A stretch of 64,000 nucleotides of DNA from CAINVV01 sp038323575. Lineage in GTDB: Bacteria; Bacteroidota; Bacteroidia; Bacteroidales; Prolixibacteraceae. Location: positions 1 through 64,000 of the forward strand of contig JBBQHB010000010.1 of the NCBI GenBank assembly GCA_038323575.1. The letters are read 5' to 3'. The position numbers were made by a program, and so were the translations under genes. This document shows positions 8,241-17,093 of this stretch, piece after piece (the first letter of the stretch is position 1; the number at the start of each line of letters is the position of its first letter). The notes under the pieces are model-generated. The model was not told the DNA's origin. It ran no database searches and worked only from the letters and a program-made list of their open reading frames with translations.

Positions 8241-9845
8241 TCATTTTTTTATTGTTTTCTCGAAATCTGTCGGATTTACCCAGTTGGCGTTGTTCGCCTT
8301 GATCTCTCCCCGCATATAGCGGTTGTAGAAATCTTTCTCGGGTCCGGCATAGGGATAAGCGTCAAAAATCTTCCCGTTTCCGAACATCCGCGGATCTCCC
8401 TGCGCTGTCAGCTGATCGGAAAGTTGCTGTTTCAATTTTCCTGCGAGTAAGGAAAACTCTGGCTTCGTTATCAGATTATCCAGGCAATCCGGGTCCTTTC
8501 TTACATCGTACATCTCCTCACTTCCGCGTTTTCCAAAACATAACTGCCAGAAATAATTGTTTTCTCCGGTTCGGTTCATCTCCAGAATATGGCTCTTCGT
8601 CGGACTGCCGTCCGTATTCAGGTAACCGGTCTCCGGATCACACATAGGCCAGCGGTCCGGCTCGAAATTACGGATGTAGAGCATTCCTTCGCTGAGGACG
8701 GAGCGGACGGGATACCCAACATCACCGGGACGGCCGACATCATGCCGTTCCTGACCGAGCAGGACATAATTACGCCCGGGTTCTACTCTTCCATCCTTCC
8801 GGGAACGCAAAATTGATGTCAGTGATTTCCCCTGCAGGGGCTGCATGCCGGCTGCAACCGGATCCTTCACCCCTGCCAGTTCGAGGAAGGTAGGGGCAAA
8901 ATCAATGAAACTTATGTAGTCTGTAATTTTTCTTCCGGGATTGGCAATTCCGGCCGGCCACATCATTGCCAGCGGCATATGGTTGGAAAGTTCGTATTCG
9001 GTCCCTTTGCTCCGGGGAAAAGGCATGCCGTTGTCGGATGTTACCACGATAATGGTGTTTTCCAATTCTCCCCTTGCCTCCAACAACTCAATCATGCGCT
9101 GCAAATGCTGATCAAAATATTCAATCTCAAAGGCATAATCCAGCATGTCGGAGCGCACCGTAGCGTCGTCCGGCCAGAATTTCGGAACCGTTGGTATTTG
9201 GTCCGGAGACTTGTTCCCCTTTTTAATTCCTGATGCTTCTTCGTACGGACGGTGTGGTTCAGTGCTGCCATACCAGAAACAAAACGGCTTGCCCCCGGGT
9301 TTGTGGTCCAGAAAATTTTTAAAATTGGTAGCATAATCGTTCTTGTTCATACCTGTGGCAGGAGGTACCATTTTGTCCGAATCCCATGCCTGCCCGGTTA
9401 GTTCCCGTCCCGGGGAAACGGTGACAGGGGCAACACCCTTGCCTGTGAACCCGACCACATAGTCAGTTCTCTCTTTCAGGACTTCAAAAAAGCTTTTGTA
9501 CTTATCAGGAAAGTAGGAAACGTGATTCCCGGCCTCTTCCAACTGCCAGGAATTGCGGCCTGTAATAATGGAACTGCGCGAAGGCGCACATTTAGCATTG
9601 GGTGTATAGGCATTGGTAAACAATACACCATGCTTTGCCACCCTGTCGAACGCAGGTGTTTTGACCCAACCGCATCCGTATGCGCCTGCGTGGGGAAACG
9701 ACTGGTCGTCAGCGATGCAGAACAGAATATTAGGCTTCTGAGGCAGTTTGGAAATTTTTTCAGCCCGGCACTTACCGGCAGCACCCAGACTGAATGCAGC
9801 TGCAAGCCCTAAACTCAGGGATATGGTTTGGTTGACAATATTCAT
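8241..9845 (-). CDS. Secreted sulfatase, paralogue of the 432-2033 enzyme
   Basis: A 534-residue type I sulfatase with a signal peptide at 1-28, early metal ligands IADD (44-47) and the formylglycine motif CAPSR at 86-90, followed by SSIITGR. A TSDNGMPF segment near 290 gives the late metal ligands. Its overall layout and the C-terminal YIRNFEPDRWPM block match the enzyme at 432-2033, so the two arose by duplication, although their motif residues differ (CAPSR versus CTPCR). The start at 9845 is only 6 bp from repeat copy B, so its leader is made largely of that repeat. It probably heads a unit with the downstream sulfatase and GH106-like gene. It is predicted to desulfate a polysaccharide or oligosaccharide in the periplasm; the substrate is inferred from context only. 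Confidence 0.92.
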   Translation of the reverse strand: MNIVNQTISLSLGLAAAFSLGAAGKCRAEKISKLPQKPNILFCIADDQSFPHAGAYGCGWVKTPAFDRVAKHGVLFTNAYTPNAKCAPSRSSIITGRNSWQLEEAGNHVSYFPDKYKSFFEVLKERTDYVVGFTGKGVAPVTVSPGRELTGQAWDSDKMVPPATGMNKNDYATNFKNFLDHKPGGKPFCFWYGSTEPHRPYEEASGIKKGNKSPDQIPTVPKFWPDDATVRSDMLDYAFEIEYFDQHLQRMIELLEARGELENTIIVVTSDNGMPFPRSKGTEYELSNHMPLAMMWPAGIANPGRKITDYISFIDFAPTFLELAGVKDPVAAGMQPLQGKSLTSILRSRKDGRVEPGRNYVLLGQERHDVGRPGDVGYPVRSVLSEGMLYIRNFEPDRWPMCDPETGYLNTDGSPTKSHILEMNRTGENNYFWQLCFGKRGSEEMYDVRKDPDCLDNLITKPEFSLLAGKLKQQLSDQLTAQGDPRMFGNGKIFDAYPYAGPEKDFYNRYMRGEIKANNANWVNPTDFEKTIKK

Positions 9846-9850
9846 GTGTA

Positions 9851-9965
9851 TATTATTAAGCTAAAGCATTGGCCACATGGAACATCCACAATTATATTAG
9901 CTACGCTGATTTCCGCTTCGCTCCAATTCATGTTTTTTTGTGAACGTTAGTTCATGGATGTTTCA
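9851..9965. repeat. Upstream repeat, copy B with 30-bp internal insertion
   Basis: The outer parts match copy A (2083-2167) at roughly 95 percent by eye. Copy B carries about 30 extra bases in the loop region (GCTACGCTGATTTCCGCTTC and onward), which resemble the REP-like core at 84-119. The inverted GGAACATCCA/TGGATGTTTC ends are unchanged. It starts 6 bp upstream of the sulfatase start codon at 9845, so any transcript of that gene that begins upstream must contain it. The sequence from 9966 to 10079 shows no gene. Confidence 0.75.
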
Positions 9966-10079
9966 TTCAAGGTAAATTTGTTTCATTATGTCCTGATGGA
10001 ATTCGACCCAATTAATCAAGACAAATATCATTTTTTTAAATTTTTTCGTTCTGTACTGCCCCTTTTTGCCGTTTTTTCT

Positions 10080-10961
10080 TTAGTCATTTTCTTCGTAGTA
10101 ATAGGAGTAGTCAATTCCTTTCATAAACATTTCGCGGTCGTTTATTTTGGAAGTGAGCGCATTATTCAAAAGCGTTTTTAGAACACTGCTTTTTGTTGAA
10201 CTTAGCATCATTGCGTTCATGTAATCTCGTTTGCTTATTTTGCTCCAATCTACGCAATTTTTCAGGCGTTTTTTCAATATTAAATCCAACCATATTCGGG
10301 CGCTTCTGCCGTTGCCTTCCATAAACGGATGTGCAATGTTCATTTCTACATATTTTCCTGCAATTTCATCCAATGTATTTTCGGGCATTTTTTCTATTTA
10401 TTTTAATGTGGCACCCAGGAATTGTGATACTGCAAATTGGAACCCGCCTTTCGAAATGTTTTTTTGTCTGATTTGCCCGGCAAAATCATACAAGCCGCCA
10501 AACAAATAAGCGTGAATCTGTTGTAAACCTTTGGCAGTGCCAACTTCGATTTCACCAATCAAATTACTTTCAAAAAGCGTGTATGCTTTTTTCTTGCTTT
10601 GCCCGTCAATACTGTTATCGCTGTATAAAAACCAATCTAAGAATTTCATTGCCCTGTTGTTAGGGAAATGTTTTGCCAAAGCAATAATGCCATCACTATC
10701 CAATGTGTCTGTTAGGTATTTTTTACCGTCTGCCGCTGTTAATTTCAGTCTGTGAGTACCACTCACGAACTGAACATTTTCTTTGAGCAATTTGCGTTTT
10801 AGCCAACGCCAATAGTTACCGGCTTTGGTATAGTCGGCTTCTTGGTTCAAAATACCAACAACATCAATTACCGAAAACCACCACTTAGCGTTTTGCTGGT
10901 CCCATAAGGCCCGCACTTCGCGGTCGTCAAAAAAACGAATGGATATTTTTGCATTACTCAT
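10080..10961 (-). pseudogene. Fic/BRO-N-type protein interrupted by one in-frame stop
   Basis: Two pieces in the same reading frame make one protein of ~293 codons. The first (10398-10961, 187 residues) has a BRO-N/RhuM-like N-terminal domain (WWFSVIDVVGILN) and the start of a Fic fold (LFGGLYDFAGQIR). After LGATLK comes a TAA (10398-10400), then IEKMPENTLDEIAG and the Fic active-site motif HPFMEGNGRSARIW. Related full-length proteins read through this site with a normal residue, so a single substitution (for example AAA or CAA to TAA) explains it. Fic domains transfer AMP or similar groups to hydroxyl residues of targets. The downstream piece has its own ATG (10388) and could in principle be re-initiated. 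Otherwise the gene looks intact, so the loss is recent, or the stop is a sequence error. It lies isolated between glycan genes. Confidence 0.8.
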
Positions 10962-11104
10962 AATTTTAATCTTCTTCTGTCAATCTGCATTTATCCCTCT
11001 AAAGATACAATCTCATTTCGACAATCTCAGGGATTTCCTTTGCGCCTAGCCTGCTCTTTCTGTTTTATATGCCCCCGCTTGTGCGGAAAAAGGCTGAACG
11101 CCGA

Positions 11105-12985
11105 CTATTCCATCTTTCTCGGATCGAGCAATTGAGGAAGCCAAACCTTAAAATACGGGTGGTCTGCAAGTGTATTGCCGGCAGAAGCATAGTCGCATAA
11201 AACCACAGGAATTGGCTGCGCACCGCCCTCGGCAAATGACTCAGGCATAAAAGATGCCTTAAATTCCATCCAGATTTCCGGATTTTTTTGATCAATGGAT
11301 TCCAGTTTCAAATAGCCTTCCTTGTCGGCCATCGGCCGGATGACAGATTCCAGTGCCGGACCGGCTAACCTTGAATCCCTCGATAAAACAACCGGTCCGC
11401 GCATGATTGCCAGATTCTCCGGTCGGTCGCCTAACGTGATTACCCTTCCGCGCATATCCAGTTCCAATTCAATCAAATCACCGGATTTCCAGGTTCGCTG
11501 AATAGCGGCATAGGTTCCAGGAACTATTCCTGCCAGGGTCTCGCTGTTTACTTTTACCTCCGATTTTTTGCTCCATTGGGGAATTCTTATTCTGACAGAC
11601 AAATTTTCAGGTTTTTGAAGCCGAACAATCAGCCTGACCTTCCCGGTTTCCGGGTAATCGGTTTCCTGTGTAAGCGTAACCTTTTGTTTTCCGGTGCTTT
11701 GCAGGTCGTAGGTGCCTTCGGCAAAAAAATTGACCTGGACCAAATTTTTTCCTGACATTACTGCGGTATGCGGAAAAGTAAATAATCCGCGGGGGCCGCT
11801 GGCAACGCAGCAGTTCAAACCCATACCGCACTGCTCTGTCCCTTCGAGCCGCTGTCCCGAAAGCGGCGTATATTTAGCCCAATCCGAACCGTCCGGTTTC
11901 ATTGAACCCAACAGGGCATTGTAGTATGTCTGCTCGATGGCATCTGCATATTTCGCCTCACCTGTCAGGCGCAGCAGCTGCTGGCTGAATTTGATCCAGG
12001 TGGCCGTCACACAGGTTTCCTGGTAATGGAAGATGGGCATGGTCTGCAGTTTTTGGCCGCCAAACCAACATTCCACAGATGATCCGGACCCTGCAATGTT
12101 GATCTCCGTATCGTGTATGTTTTGCCAGGTTTTTTCGACAGCCTCTTTGTATGCCTGTTTCCCGGTAAGCCTGTACAATTCAAGCAATCCTTCGTAACAC
12201 GACATCATCTCGTAGGCTTTTTGTCCTTGTTCGCTTCCGTACCAGTTGGTCTTTGGTTTTGGGAACCTTTTGGAAACGTCAACCCCGGATTTGGATATCA
12301 GCTGAGGCCCTTCACTTGTTTCCCACTGACGGACGATTTCTTCGGCAAAATCCAGGTATTTTTTTTCACCGGTTCTTGAATAAAGCAGGCAGATCGGCTC
12401 AAGCACCGATGATGCAGCCATGCCGTGGTGATTGCCCAACAACACAATGGATACCTTGCGCTCCTTCAGTTCCTTCATCAGATAATCAGCTTCAGCGGAG
12501 GCTGCCATCAAGGCTTTGCGTTCACCGGTCAGATCGAAAAATGCCAGCAATCCCAACATGCAGTATTTGCGGCCCCAAATGTCCCATGCGGCCAAGTGCT
12601 TATCACCGGCATAGTTTCCGATATAGCCATCGGATGTCTGGGTTGCAATCAGACCATCAACCGCCCTGTTGAGGATTTCTTTTAGCTGCGGTTCCGGACG
12701 GTAACGGTAAGCAAGTACTGCAGATGTGAACCATTTACCCCAAAATTCGCTTTGCCAGCAACTCGTCTCTGTCCGGTTTTTAAACGGTACAACCAGCCGG
12801 TCCACATCCTGCGCAAGAATACGGTTTTGATAGGAGGCATTTAGCTTTTCACCCACAAATCCTTTCATCTGAACTGATGCAACAGGGAGCAAGAGGTCAT
12901 TGACCAAAGGAGTAACAGCCGGCTGTGCTACAGACATGTTAGTCAGGAACAGGCTAAAAAACAGGAGGGATACTTTTTTTTGCAT
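11105..12985 (-). CDS. Secreted GH127-like (DUF1680) glycoside hydrolase
   Basis: A 626-residue exported protein (signal peptide 1-20, ending SVA-Q) of the GH127/GH146/DUF1680 family, whose characterised members are beta-L-arabinofuranosidases using a zinc-bound cysteine nucleophile. The family motifs are clear: WDIWGRKYCMLGLL at ~134-147, YQETCVTATW with E323 and C325, and GLNCCVASGPRG with C392-C393. These correspond to the Glu and three Cys of the zinc site in the characterised enzyme HypBA1. It lies 21 bp from the end of the aldolase gene, so it appears to be the last gene of the rhamnose operon (rhaT-rhaM-isomerase-aldolase-GH127). In this setting it may cleave another L-sugar furanoside or an unsaturated or rhamnose-linked residue; that is inference. 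Confidence 0.88.
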   Translation of the reverse strand: MQKKVSLLFFSLFLTNMSVAQPAVTPLVNDLLLPVASVQMKGFVGEKLNASYQNRILAQDVDRLVVPFKNRTETSCWQSEFWGKWFTSAVLAYRYRPEPQLKEILNRAVDGLIATQTSDGYIGNYAGDKHLAAWDIWGRKYCMLGLLAFFDLTGERKALMAASAEADYLMKELKERKVSIVLLGNHHGMAASSVLEPICLLYSRTGEKKYLDFAEEIVRQWETSEGPQLISKSGVDVSKRFPKPKTNWYGSEQGQKAYEMMSCYEGLLELYRLTGKQAYKEAVEKTWQNIHDTEINIAGSGSSVECWFGGQKLQTMPIFHYQETCVTATWIKFSQQLLRLTGEAKYADAIEQTYYNALLGSMKPDGSDWAKYTPLSGQRLEGTEQCGMGLNCCVASGPRGLFTFPHTAVMSGKNLVQVNFFAEGTYDLQSTGKQKVTLTQETDYPETGKVRLIVRLQKPENLSVRIRIPQWSKKSEVKVNSETLAGIVPGTYAAIQRTWKSGDLIELELDMRGRVITLGDRPENLAIMRGPVVLSRDSRLAGPALESVIRPMADKEGYLKLESIDQKNPEIWMEFKASFMPESFAEGGAQPIPVVLCDYASAGNTLADHPYFKVWLPQLLDPRKME

Positions 12986-13006
12986 GATATAATTCTTTAT
13001 AACATT

Positions 13007-14302
13007 CTAACTCAGAAACTTCTTCCTCAGATCTTCGACCTGATCATCGTTGATAGGGACCAAGGTGCCCAGTTTTGCACCCATCGTAAGCGATTTAGCG
13101 CTGAATTCGGCCACTTCAAGACGGTCGAATGTGCCAAGGAGCTTGTCGCCGGTTACCAGTACCGAATCGTTGTTGATGATAATGGCGGGTGTGTTTACCG
13201 ACAATAAATCCAGGATACCGGTTGCACCTGCGAAATGGGACCCAAAAGGCACATTGGGAATGTCCTGCAGGAAAATCCAGCTTTCAGGAATGGTACGGAC
13301 GTCAATTTTCTCTCCAGTCACACTGAATGCCATTAAATAGGGAGACTGCGTGAGTAGGATGGAATTTACGTGCGGGTTACGTCTGTAAATTTCCTGGTGC
13401 AGCCAGGTTGCACGGCTCGGGAGTTTTCCGGGTTCCCGCTTACCGTCCCTGATCTGGACGATATCTTTGTTCTGGATATCCCACCGCGCAACGTTGGTAG
13501 GAGTAATCAGGAAATCATTCCCTTTCCACCGCACAGAAACGGTACCGTAAGAGCTGATCATCAGTCCCTGGTCACAGGCACGGTGGACAATTTTTTTGAT
13601 CAGTTCACGAATCTCCCTTTCGTCGGAAGGGTATTCAACGACATCCATCTCTGGGAGCAAATGGGGAATCTGGCTCTCAAACGCATCAATCTGACTATCA
13701 AATAAATAGTTTGGCTTACCAATTATATTTCCGTATATGATGGTCCGTGCACAAAATTCGAGTGTTTCAAAGCGTTGGAAAGTATCGCTTAAATCTGTCC
13801 CGCCAACAACGGTTCCATGATTCTCCATGATCACAGCATTGAATCCCTTTTGAAATTCATCCGCAATAACGGCGCCCAATTCGTCACTTCCCGGAAGTTC
13901 ATAGGGGGCATAACCGATCGGGCCGCAGACATGTTTCGCCTGCGGGATGACGTTGGTATTTGGAATCTGCCTGACAATGCTGAAGGAAACCAGCGCCGGC
14001 GGATGGGCGTGTATGATGGCCGTGATATCCGGGCGGCATGCATAAATCGCCTTGTGGAAAGGGTATTCAGACGAAGGCTTGTGCCTTCCTTCGATGGCGC
14101 CGTTTTTTCGCACACAGATGATATCTGAAGGGCGGAGTGTGCCCTTGTCGATGGCGGAAGGTGTCACCCATACATCACCGCTTTCATCAATGATTGAGAT
14201 ATTTCCGCCCGAAGTGGTGGTCATCCCGCTGCGGTAGATCTTATCAATGATCATGGTTATCTGATCCCGCGGGTGCATCAGTTTGGTATTCAGTTTTCTC
14301 AT
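13007..14302 (-). CDS. Two-domain class II aldolase/adducin protein, likely rhamnulose-1-phosphate aldolase
   Basis: About 431 residues from the ATG at 14302 (MRKLNTKLMHPRDQ); this start overlaps the isomerase end by 59 bp, and an ATG at 14278 would reduce that to 35 bp. There are two tandem class II aldolase folds. The first has the zinc/catalytic set: SSEYPFH (Glu), HAHPP (two His) and MENHGT (third His). The second keeps the fold but has LTQSPY and NNDSVL where the His ligands should be, so it is probably catalytically dead. Located directly after L-rhamnose isomerase, it should split L-rhamnulose-1-phosphate into dihydroxyacetone phosphate and L-lactaldehyde in the cytoplasm. A fuculose-phosphate aldolase role is the alternative. 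No rhamnulokinase gene is in the window. Confidence 0.83.
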   Translation of the reverse strand: MRKLNTKLMHPRDQITMIIDKIYRSGMTTTSGGNISIIDESGDVWVTPSAIDKGTLRPSDIICVRKNGAIEGRHKPSSEYPFHKAIYACRPDITAIIHAHPPALVSFSIVRQIPNTNVIPQAKHVCGPIGYAPYELPGSDELGAVIADEFQKGFNAVIMENHGTVVGGTDLSDTFQRFETLEFCARTIIYGNIIGKPNYLFDSQIDAFESQIPHLLPEMDVVEYPSDEREIRELIKKIVHRACDQGLMISSYGTVSVRWKGNDFLITPTNVARWDIQNKDIVQIRDGKREPGKLPSRATWLHQEIYRRNPHVNSILLTQSPYLMAFSVTGEKIDVRTIPESWIFLQDIPNVPFGSHFAGATGILDLLSVNTPAIIINNDSVLVTGDKLLGTFDRLEVAEFSAKSLTMGAKLGTLVPINDDQVEDLRKKFLS

Positions 14303-15575
14303 GGGAATGATATCTTTTGGAAAGCACCTCCTTTTCATATTGCTGTATTTCAGCAATATAATCCATTCCGACCGGAACACCGGCAGTCAGGCAGTAATAA
14401 TCCCAAACAGCGCTGAACGGCTTGGTTTTCAACTCTTCCAACATGGCCAGGCGTTCAAAATTCTGTCCTGCTTCTTCCATTTTAACCAATGTTGCGGTTG
14501 GCTCCAGCAAGGCAATCATGAATGCTTTTTGGGCAGCGCGTGTTCCAACAACATAGGCGCCTATCCGGTTGATCGAAGCGTCGAAGAAATCGAGGCCGAT
14601 GTTGACGCGGCTCAGGAAATTGTTGCGGATAATTTCAGAGGCAATCAACTGAAGATCTTCATTCAGCGTAACAACATGGTCAGAATCCCAGCGCACAGGG
14701 CGCGTCACATGCAGCAGCAGTTCGTCGATAAACTGAAGGCAGGCCGAAATCTTATCACCCACCTGCTCAGTCGGATGAAAATGGCCATTGTCCAGACAGA
14801 TTAGTATGTTGTTCTTGATGGCATAACCAAGGTAAAAATCATGAGAGCCAACGGTCATGGATTCGGCCCCGATGCCGAATAGTTTGCTTTCGACGGCATC
14901 CTTCATCTGGGTTTTGGGGTAGTCGACTGCCATGGCTTCGTCCAGTGACTTTTTAAGCAGCATTCGATGTCCGTTCCGGTCGATCGGGGTATCTTTTGAC
15001 CCGTCAGGAATCCAGGTATTGTGCACGCACGGCGTTCCCAACTGTTTTCCTATTTCAGCCGAAATGGCGCGGCAACGTTTCACATGCTCGACCCAGAATT
15101 TCCGGTTCTCTTCATTTTTGCTGGAAAGGGTGAATCCATCTGCCGACCTCGGATGGGAAAAACAGGAGGCATTGAAATCCATGCCGATTCCCTGAGCCTT
15201 TGCCCAGTCGATCCAGCTCTGAAAATGCTTCACTTCAATCTGGTTGCGGTCAATCTTGGCGCCTTTGAAATCACCGTAAATGGCATGAAGGTTCAGTCTT
15301 TGTTTTCCCGGCAGGAGGGACAGCACCTTTTCGAGGTCGCCACGCATCTGCTCAATGGTTGTGGCTTTGCCCGGGTAGTTTCCGGTAGCCTGGATGCCGC
15401 CGCCTGAAAGGGTTGCATCAGGGGTTTCGAAACCGCCCACATCATCTGTCTGCCAGCAATGCAGCGAGATGATGACTTCGTTCATTTTTTGCAGAACGAG
15501 GTCGGTATCGACACCTAATTCGGCATATTGCGCTTTGGCAATTTCATATGCTTTTGGGATCAGATCCTTGTTCAT
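14244..15575 (-). CDS. rhaA: L-rhamnose isomerase
   Basis: A 443-residue cytoplasmic enzyme converting L-rhamnose to L-rhamnulose, colinear with E. coli RhaA (419 residues). Recognisable blocks are SLHCWQTDDVGGFE near residue 53, GGIQATGNYPGKA, LNLHAIYGDFKG, DFNASCFSHPRSADGFTLS, ESKLFGIGAESMTVGS, NGHFHPTE, RPVRWDSDHVV and GLDFFDASINRIGAY, which together carry the metal ligands. The C terminus is extended by a His/Asp-rich tail (DNHDH) that overlaps the start of the aldolase gene. It is preceded by rhaM (17-bp gap) and rhaT, forming a compact catabolic operon. In Bacteroides this gene is often named rhaI. Identification is firm. Confidence 0.97.
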   Translation of the reverse strand: MNKDLIPKAYEIAKAQYAELGVDTDLVLQKMNEVIISLHCWQTDDVGGFETPDATLSGGGIQATGNYPGKATTIEQMRGDLEKVLSLLPGKQRLNLHAIYGDFKGAKIDRNQIEVKHFQSWIDWAKAQGIGMDFNASCFSHPRSADGFTLSSKNEENRKFWVEHVKRCRAISAEIGKQLGTPCVHNTWIPDGSKDTPIDRNGHRMLLKKSLDEAMAVDYPKTQMKDAVESKLFGIGAESMTVGSHDFYLGYAIKNNILICLDNGHFHPTEQVGDKISACLQFIDELLLHVTRPVRWDSDHVVTLNEDLQLIASEIIRNNFLSRVNIGLDFFDASINRIGAYVVGTRAAQKAFMIALLEPTATLVKMEEAGQNFERLAMLEELKTKPFSAVWDYYCLTAGVPVGMDYIAEIQQYEKEVLSKRYHSHEKTEYQTDAPAGSDNHDH

Positions 15576-15592
15576 TGTTTGAATTTTAAAAA

Positions 15593-15904
15593 TTATTCCA
15601 TGTAAAATAGTTCTTCCAAAGGCTTGGTAACAGGAGAATTATCCGGATTTGTCTGCATGATGTCGGACATAAACGTCCACCATTTTTGAACAATTTCAGT
15701 TTGTCCCAAATCCTGCGAACTTCCTTCGCCGCTTAACTTCTGGAAGGCAAATAGTGTATCAGTTTCCTCGTCCAGGAAAATTGAATATTCACTTACGCCG
15801 GCATCTTTCAAAAGCCGGTGCAGTTCGGGCCAGAGTTCATCGTGACGTTTTTTGTATTCCTCTTTTTGCCCTTTGTTCAGGAGCATCTTAAAAGCAACTC
15901 TCAT
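15593..15904 (-). CDS. rhaM: L-rhamnose mutarotase
   Basis: A 103-residue single-domain protein of the RhaM/YiiL family, which interconverts the alpha and beta anomers of L-rhamnose so that the isomerase gets its preferred form. The family start (MRVAFKMLLNKGQKEEYKKRHDELWPEL, read across residues 1-28) includes the conserved KxRHDxLWPEL pattern with the catalytic His21. Later parts keep YSIFLDEET and the C-terminal tryptophan-rich KWWTFMSDIM. Normal family length. It sits between rhaT (18-bp gap) and the isomerase gene (17-bp gap), where the order transport, anomer conversion, isomerisation follows the pathway. Confidence 0.95.
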   Translation of the reverse strand: MRVAFKMLLNKGQKEEYKKRHDELWPELHRLLKDAGVSEYSIFLDEETDTLFAFQKLSGEGSSQDLGQTEIVQKWWTFMSDIMQTNPDNSPVTKPLEELFYME

Positions 15905-15922
15905 ATGATCAAGCTATTTCAT

Positions 15923-16975
15923 TCAAATTGAATTTCCTATACCGACCAGGAAGACGGAAGCAAGAATGGTTGCAATACCAACTGCAATGGTCATTTTAGT
16001 CTTGGGAGCTACTCCGGTCCATTCTTTTCGGACAATCCCCCACATATTGGCTGTCAGAATAATGGTCGACATGTGCAGAATCCAGGAACTTGCTCCATTC
16101 CCAAGCTTGCTTTCACCCATACCGTAAAAGAAGAACTGCATAAACCAGGTCGTTCCGGCCAGGGCCGAGAACATCAGGTTACGTGCTATCGGCGTATTTT
16201 TATTGGTGAAATCACCGTATGTTTTGTTTTTCAGGCTCAGGATGGTAGTCCAAATCAAATTCGTTGTTAAACCTCCCCAAAGTATCACCACGAAAGTGAC
16301 GTTGTTCTGGAACAACGGATTAAATCCGGCGGCTACAGCGGCCTCAGCCATTGGTTTACCGGCTTCGATACCAAAATTAAAGAATGAACTCAGGATTCCG
16401 GAAATAACTGCAATGATCAACCCTTTTACAAGGCTAAATTCAGCCACACTCGCTTTTTGCTGATCTTCAGTCAATTCGCCCTCCTTCATCATGCCGGCTT
16501 TACCCGAAATAGCAATCCCGACCAGGCAAACGAGAACACCCAGCAGTACAATTCGTCCACCGGTATGAGACATCATATCCGTAAATGAAACTTTCCCTGC
16601 AACCTTGTTGAAGGTATAATAAATCGGCGGAACTATTGATCCGAAAGCCGCACAGAAGCCCAATACGACAGAATTTCCCAACGACATTCCAAGGTAACGG
16701 ACACCTAAACCGTAGGTCAAACCTCCTATTCCCCAAAGGAGGCCCATCAGAAAAGTAATCTGAATAATCTGTATGGAACTGTGGGATATGATCGCTGCAA
16801 AACCCGGAACAGTCAGGTAAGCAGCCAAAGGCGGCACAATTAACCACGAAAAGAGTCCGCCGATAATCCAGTAGCTCTCCCAGGCCCAGCCTTTGACTTT
16901 GTTGAATGGCATGTAAAAACTTCCTGAGGCAAAGCCGCCGATCGAGTGAAAAATAACACCTAATAATGCATTCAT
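15923..16975 (-). CDS. rhaT: L-rhamnose/proton symporter RhaT
   Basis: A 350-residue inner-membrane transporter of the RhaT family (drug/metabolite transporter superfamily), with about ten hydrophobic segments. The N-terminal motif FHSIGGFASGSFYMPF followed by KVKGWAWESYWIIGG is characteristic, as is GGLTYGLGVRYLGMSLG in the middle. It imports L-rhamnose with protons. It is the first gene of a minus-strand unit rhaT-rhaM-isomerase-aldolase-GH127 (16975 to 11105) with short gaps or overlap throughout. The upstream region to 17093 is AT-rich and should hold the operon promoter, but I could not pick a convincing site. No rhamnose-responsive regulator gene is in the window. Confidence 0.95.
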   Translation of the reverse strand: MNALLGVIFHSIGGFASGSFYMPFNKVKGWAWESYWIIGGLFSWLIVPPLAAYLTVPGFAAIISHSSIQIIQITFLMGLLWGIGGLTYGLGVRYLGMSLGNSVVLGFCAAFGSIVPPIYYTFNKVAGKVSFTDMMSHTGGRIVLLGVLVCLVGIAISGKAGMMKEGELTEDQQKASVAEFSLVKGLIIAVISGILSSFFNFGIEAGKPMAEAAVAAGFNPLFQNNVTFVVILWGGLTTNLIWTTILSLKNKTYGDFTNKNTPIARNLMFSALAGTTWFMQFFFYGMGESKLGNGASSWILHMSTIILTANMWGIVRKEWTGVAPKTKMTIAVGIATILASVFLVGIGNSI

Positions 16976-17093
16976 TGTTGTGTTTAGTTAAATGGTTTAT
17001 CTTTTATGACAAAATTCAGTAAGTTTGTAACTGCGAATATAGAGGAATATCAAATCAATTACATCACCGAAGGTACGGGAATTTTTGAAATCA

